A DNA stretch of 64,000 nt from Larimichthys crocea (lineage: Eukaryota; Chordata; Actinopteri; Sciaenidae). The position numbers and the translations under genes were made by a program. Every line of letters starts with the position of its first letter. Positions within the stretch are counted from its first letter, which is position 1. The notes beneath the pieces are model-generated. The model worked only from the letters and a program-made list of their open reading frames with translations. It ran no database searches and was not told the DNA's origin. Below, one piece after another: positions 60,376 through 64,000 of this stretch. The stretch covers positions 18,745,868-18,809,867 of the forward strand of contig NC_040018.1 of the NCBI RefSeq assembly GCF_000972845.2, given 5' to 3'.

Positions 60376-61209
60376 TTAACATCACCTGACTTCCTCCTTT
60401 GTGTTTATCAAGGAGTACAGGTTTTAGAAGGCTTTGTCACTTAAACGTGAATGTATGTTGTTTTGGGCCACTTGCTAAAATGAATGATGCTGTCATTCTT
60501 TCACAGTTTCCACAGTTTTGGGAGGTCACAATAGACCGGGGTTGTGCTGGGCAACTTCCAGCTGTGCATGTGTATATGCATGTGAGTGTGAGTATTGGGT
60601 GTTATTGAATAAAAACAATATGAGTTCTTCACATGCCAATAAATCACTTTCTCTTTTTATCTGATACAGAACTTTATACACCTAAAATGTCCTAAATGGA
60701 TCTTTCACTTAAGGAGCCACTGAGAAACAGACAAAAGACAGTCCAGTATGAAAACTAACACCAGGTTTAATTACCAGAGATTCAATGAGGGAGCCTCATT
60801 GTATTTTTACATTCTATGCAAGAATTATACACACATATACGCCAATACATCAAGTATTTGAGAGCAAACACACACACAAAGGCTTCTCAAGGGACTCTCC
60901 ACTTAGGTACATATTATGCAAGAGTAAATAAACACAAATGAATACACACATTAACCCACACACAGACTCACAGGTCATCTGGATGGGCTTTAACTCTGAG
61001 TCCAGGTGAATTCAACTTTCCTCCTTGTGGTTCCCTTTGGAATATCATTACCTGTACTTGGTGCTTATCGATCCTGTTATATACACTAGGCCAAGCAGCT
61101 GTTAAATTATTCAGTCTGGTTAAATAGGGCTGTTCCATTATTCAGAAGCGTGGCACAGTGTAATTAATATTGTAGAGATATGTGACAGGCCGGGTGGCAT
61201 TTCACTCAG

Positions 61210-61500
61210 TGACAGCACATCGCTCGCTCACTACTTTCGCTTTCCCCTACTTGTCTTTGTCGTCGTCTTTTCTCTCTTTTTTTGTACCTCTGTCTTTCTC
61301 ACTTTCTCTTTTGGTCCTTTTTTTTTAAAAGATTTTCTTCCTCTTCACTCTGTAACTGTGTTTTATTCTCTTTCTTTCCTTTTATGCTCCTTTTCTTCAC
61401 TTTCTGAATTGACTTTTCTTTCTTTCCACCTCTCATTTTGCTCTTTCAGTCTCTTTTTCCCCTCTCTCTCACTTTATCTCAATCTCCTCTGGCACTCCTC
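61210..61500 (+). repeat. C+T-rich tract
   Basis: Pyrimidine-rich sense strand (CTTTCTCACTTTCTCTTTTG, CCCCTCTCTCTCAC) with low-complexity frames and no gene. Confidence 0.6.
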
Positions 61501-64000
61501 ACACTCTGGGCTTCTAATGGCTGTGTTGAAAAGTTGGGTTGCAAGACTCAAACAGCATCTGGGGAATTTCTCAGTAGCTGCGTGCACGTCTGAGCGTATG
61601 TGCATGTACATTATGGAGTTTCTTGTCTTTTTTATTGTGACATATATTTCTCTGGTTCTTCCACAATGACCCATATTGTGCTGCAGTTGTTACGATGTGA
61701 GCAAATACTCAAATATCAAGAATATTTCATCCCCTGTATTGCTGCACATTCAGTTTATGAAGAATGCAGAACAATAGCTTTCGTGCTATACTGTGTCTTG
61801 CACTTATGACGGTGTCCTTGAGCAAGATCTTTATATATGCTTGCATGCTTTTGAATAATGTGTATGGTATCAGCCATTATAGAAACCCCCCATCCTACTT
61901 ATCCTCAATCTGTCCTTCATCACTACTGCAGGGAAGTACTGCGATATTAGTGTAATGAATACTGCATAACGGCTGCCTGTTCATTATCTAAAGTTGACCT
62001 AACCAGGATGAATTACGTACAATTTATTCTTCACAATATTTGGGTCAAGAGGCTTGGTAACATAGTTTTTACCTTCAGGGTTAGTTGGTCGACTACTGAG
62101 CTAACTGTTAACATGCAACCCTATTATAGGTTTCAGCTCAGCCCTGTTTTCTATAAGCTGTTCACTGCTCCCTAGTATGAGTTTTGTTGGAGGGAAAACT
62201 GCTTGCTCACTGGCATCTAGCAAGCTCATTAGCAAAGGATGTATTTGATACATTGATTCATGTTTGTAAAACATTCCTCTTCTGTAGAAGAGGTGTATGA
62301 TGCAACACAATTAATAAACTACAGTAGCTTTCTCTACTTTGGACTCTCTAGCTCTCTGTTCAGTCACTTAAGATGGCTTGCTATTGATCATCGGCGCAAA
62401 GGTCATCCCTGTAAATGAATCCACTGATTCATTGGAATGAGTTGTCCCCATGCACACACATGCTTTCCCTCACAGTTCTGAGTTTTCTCAAGATGCCACC
62501 TTGCCATTGTCCCCTTCTTCAAGCAGCCAATTAGGAGCCATCTCCTCCTGTTCTCATCAACGCTCCTCCTCCACTCTAGTCTAACTTCTTTGACAAAACA
62601 GGGGAGAGGAAACTTCAAAAGATTCTGTTGTCTTGTTTTTTTCCCCACTTCTCTTTTTCTGAAGCCCAGAGTGAAACTACAGAGCTGCTGGGATGACAAC
62701 ACAGAGAGCTCAAAGGGCCTGATGCTTTGTGTGTGTGCAGGGAGGGATGGTTCATGCTGTTTACGTGAGAGACATTCATACCCATATACACACATACAGA
62801 ATATACAGAACATTACTAAATGCTTTGTGTCTTAATGTTATATTATGACTTCCTCTATATATCGTTGCTGTCATCATGTATGTAGTATACAGTAGATAGA
62901 AGGAGGATAGCTTTGAATAAATAACATTTTGAGTGTGTATCAGATGGCCATTAACCTGGATTATGCTGATTTCAATCTAAAATAGTAAAATAGCTTTGAT
63001 TGAACATGTAGGACAGCATTGCTTTTAATAGTTAACCAAATGAGTTGGACATAAAGAGTGTCGAGGCTCGGAAGCTTCCGCATGTTGTGAGAAACGTTTA
63101 TAAAAAAATATTTCATATCCACTTTCCATTTAAAATATTAAATGGTTCACTGATGATTGTGTAAACATGGTGCTAAATGTGTCTCATTACAGTGTTTCAG
63201 GTTTATTTTGTGAGCTAGTTTCTGAGAGTTTTTTTTCATCCTCCTGAAAAAAAATATTTTTGGACATGCATGGTTTTCTTTTGACAGTAACACTATGCTG
63301 ATTCAATCTTTGAATCACAGCTGTAAAATGTGTTGATTAAATAGTATTTAGTTTTCTGTTGGAAGTACAAAATTACTCTCCCAAGACCAGTTTCACACTA
63401 TTTTTAAATTCATTACTACCCTCTTCAGAGAGGCACTCCATGTGCGATTTCCCCCCCTCAGAGAAGCATTCTCTGCTCACTTCATACTTGAAGAGTTATT
63501 AAGAACACAATGTCATGATTGCCTTTATTAATCTTTCATGATTAAGTGGTTTTAGATAATGGCAGTTCTAATCACACAATAAATACACTTGACTTGAGGT
63601 ACATAGTATTGGATGTTGATAGTATATAACCACATGCCCCTGCAACAGGACGTGGTGAAGGTCAATCCAGGAAAGCAGCTTCTTTTTTGTTCCTTTTTAC
63701 AGTGTGTGCATTCATCATTTCTCTGCCTTTCTCATTAATATCCATCTTTTTTTCTCTTTTCGTCCGTCTGTTGTTGTTTTACTGACTACTCTCCTCTGGA
63801 GTTCTCAGCTGCTAGTTAATATTTAATCTACTGTTAAATAACACATTGTTGATGAGTCACGGTCTGCCTTTCAAACGTATTTAATCACAGAGTCTATTCG
63901 TTTTTTTGTGGTTTATATTGCGAATCTGGGAAATATTGTCTCTCATCCTGTAAGAAATGCCTCGGAAAAAAAAACATGTTAGCAACCATTTAAGCCATCA

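Larger units (their letters stand above)
37572..64000 (+). other. mdga1: mdga1 intron, 5' part (at least 26.4 kb)
   Basis: From the GTAAGA donor to the window's end I find no exon coding for the first Ig domain (no ERVYTIREG-like block) and no other gene on either strand. A very long first coding intron is usual for vertebrate neuronal adhesion genes. Repeats and other items within it are listed separately. The rest is A+T-rich unique DNA with many short AC/TG runs. Confidence 0.7.

Noticed and set aside
61810..61840. GTGTCCTTGAGCAAGATC, a phrase like a SINE body
   Set aside because: Only one short phrase matches; flanks do not continue the SINE.
1..64000. Search for CRISPR arrays, operons, phage or bacterial defence systems, and retroviral genes
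   Set aside because: The window is vertebrate nuclear DNA; repeats are microsatellites, SINEs, LINEs and MITEs, and no such system is present.

Overview
The window is vertebrate nuclear DNA, almost certainly from a teleost fish. It is A+T-rich and mostly non-coding, with GT-AG introns, many CA/GT microsatellites, fish-type tRNA-derived SINEs, an L2/CR1-superfamily LINE and several small inverted-repeat transposons. I see no bacterial genes, operons or CRISPR, and no retroviral genes. Functions come from recognising protein motifs and repeat families by eye; no search was run.

Two real protein-coding genes are present, both partial and both on the + strand. At the left edge are the last two coding exons of zfand3 (211-432 and 2712-2866), which encode the C-terminal AN1 zinc finger, followed by the 3' UTR. 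At 37505-37571 is the start-codon and signal-peptide exon of mdga1, a GPI-anchored neuronal Ig-superfamily adhesion protein. A probable untranslated first exon ends at 36364. The rest of the window (37572-64000) appears to be the first part of a long mdga1 intron, since no later mdga1 exon is recognisable. No shared pathway is implied; the two genes are simply neighbours. zfand3 linkage helps choose mdga1 over its paralogue mdga2.

Between the genes lies about 32 kb without a recognisable gene. It holds a 1.06-kb foldback transposon with near-perfect terminal inverted repeats (12763-13823), two 3' ends of one LINE family (16654-16791; 20150-21260, the larger with a reverse-transcriptase C-terminal reading frame), a fish interspersed repeat with internal monomers (17751-18168), a 390-bp antisense fragment of 28S rRNA (26241-26630), a possible conserved regulatory segment (29080-29340) and a cluster of SINEs (31.0-34.3 kb).

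The mdga1 intron holds a Tc1/mariner-like non-autonomous element (44340-45245) with a perfect hairpin at its right edge, a TTAA-flanked inverted-repeat element carrying a nested tRNA-derived SINE (50306-50728), a fish repeat at 60.2 kb, many microsatellites and recurrent C+T-rich tracts on the sense strand. I found no new multi-gene system. The most noteworthy items are the foldback element, the nested insertion, the 28S fragment and the short upstream reading frame ending two bases before the mdga1 start codon.
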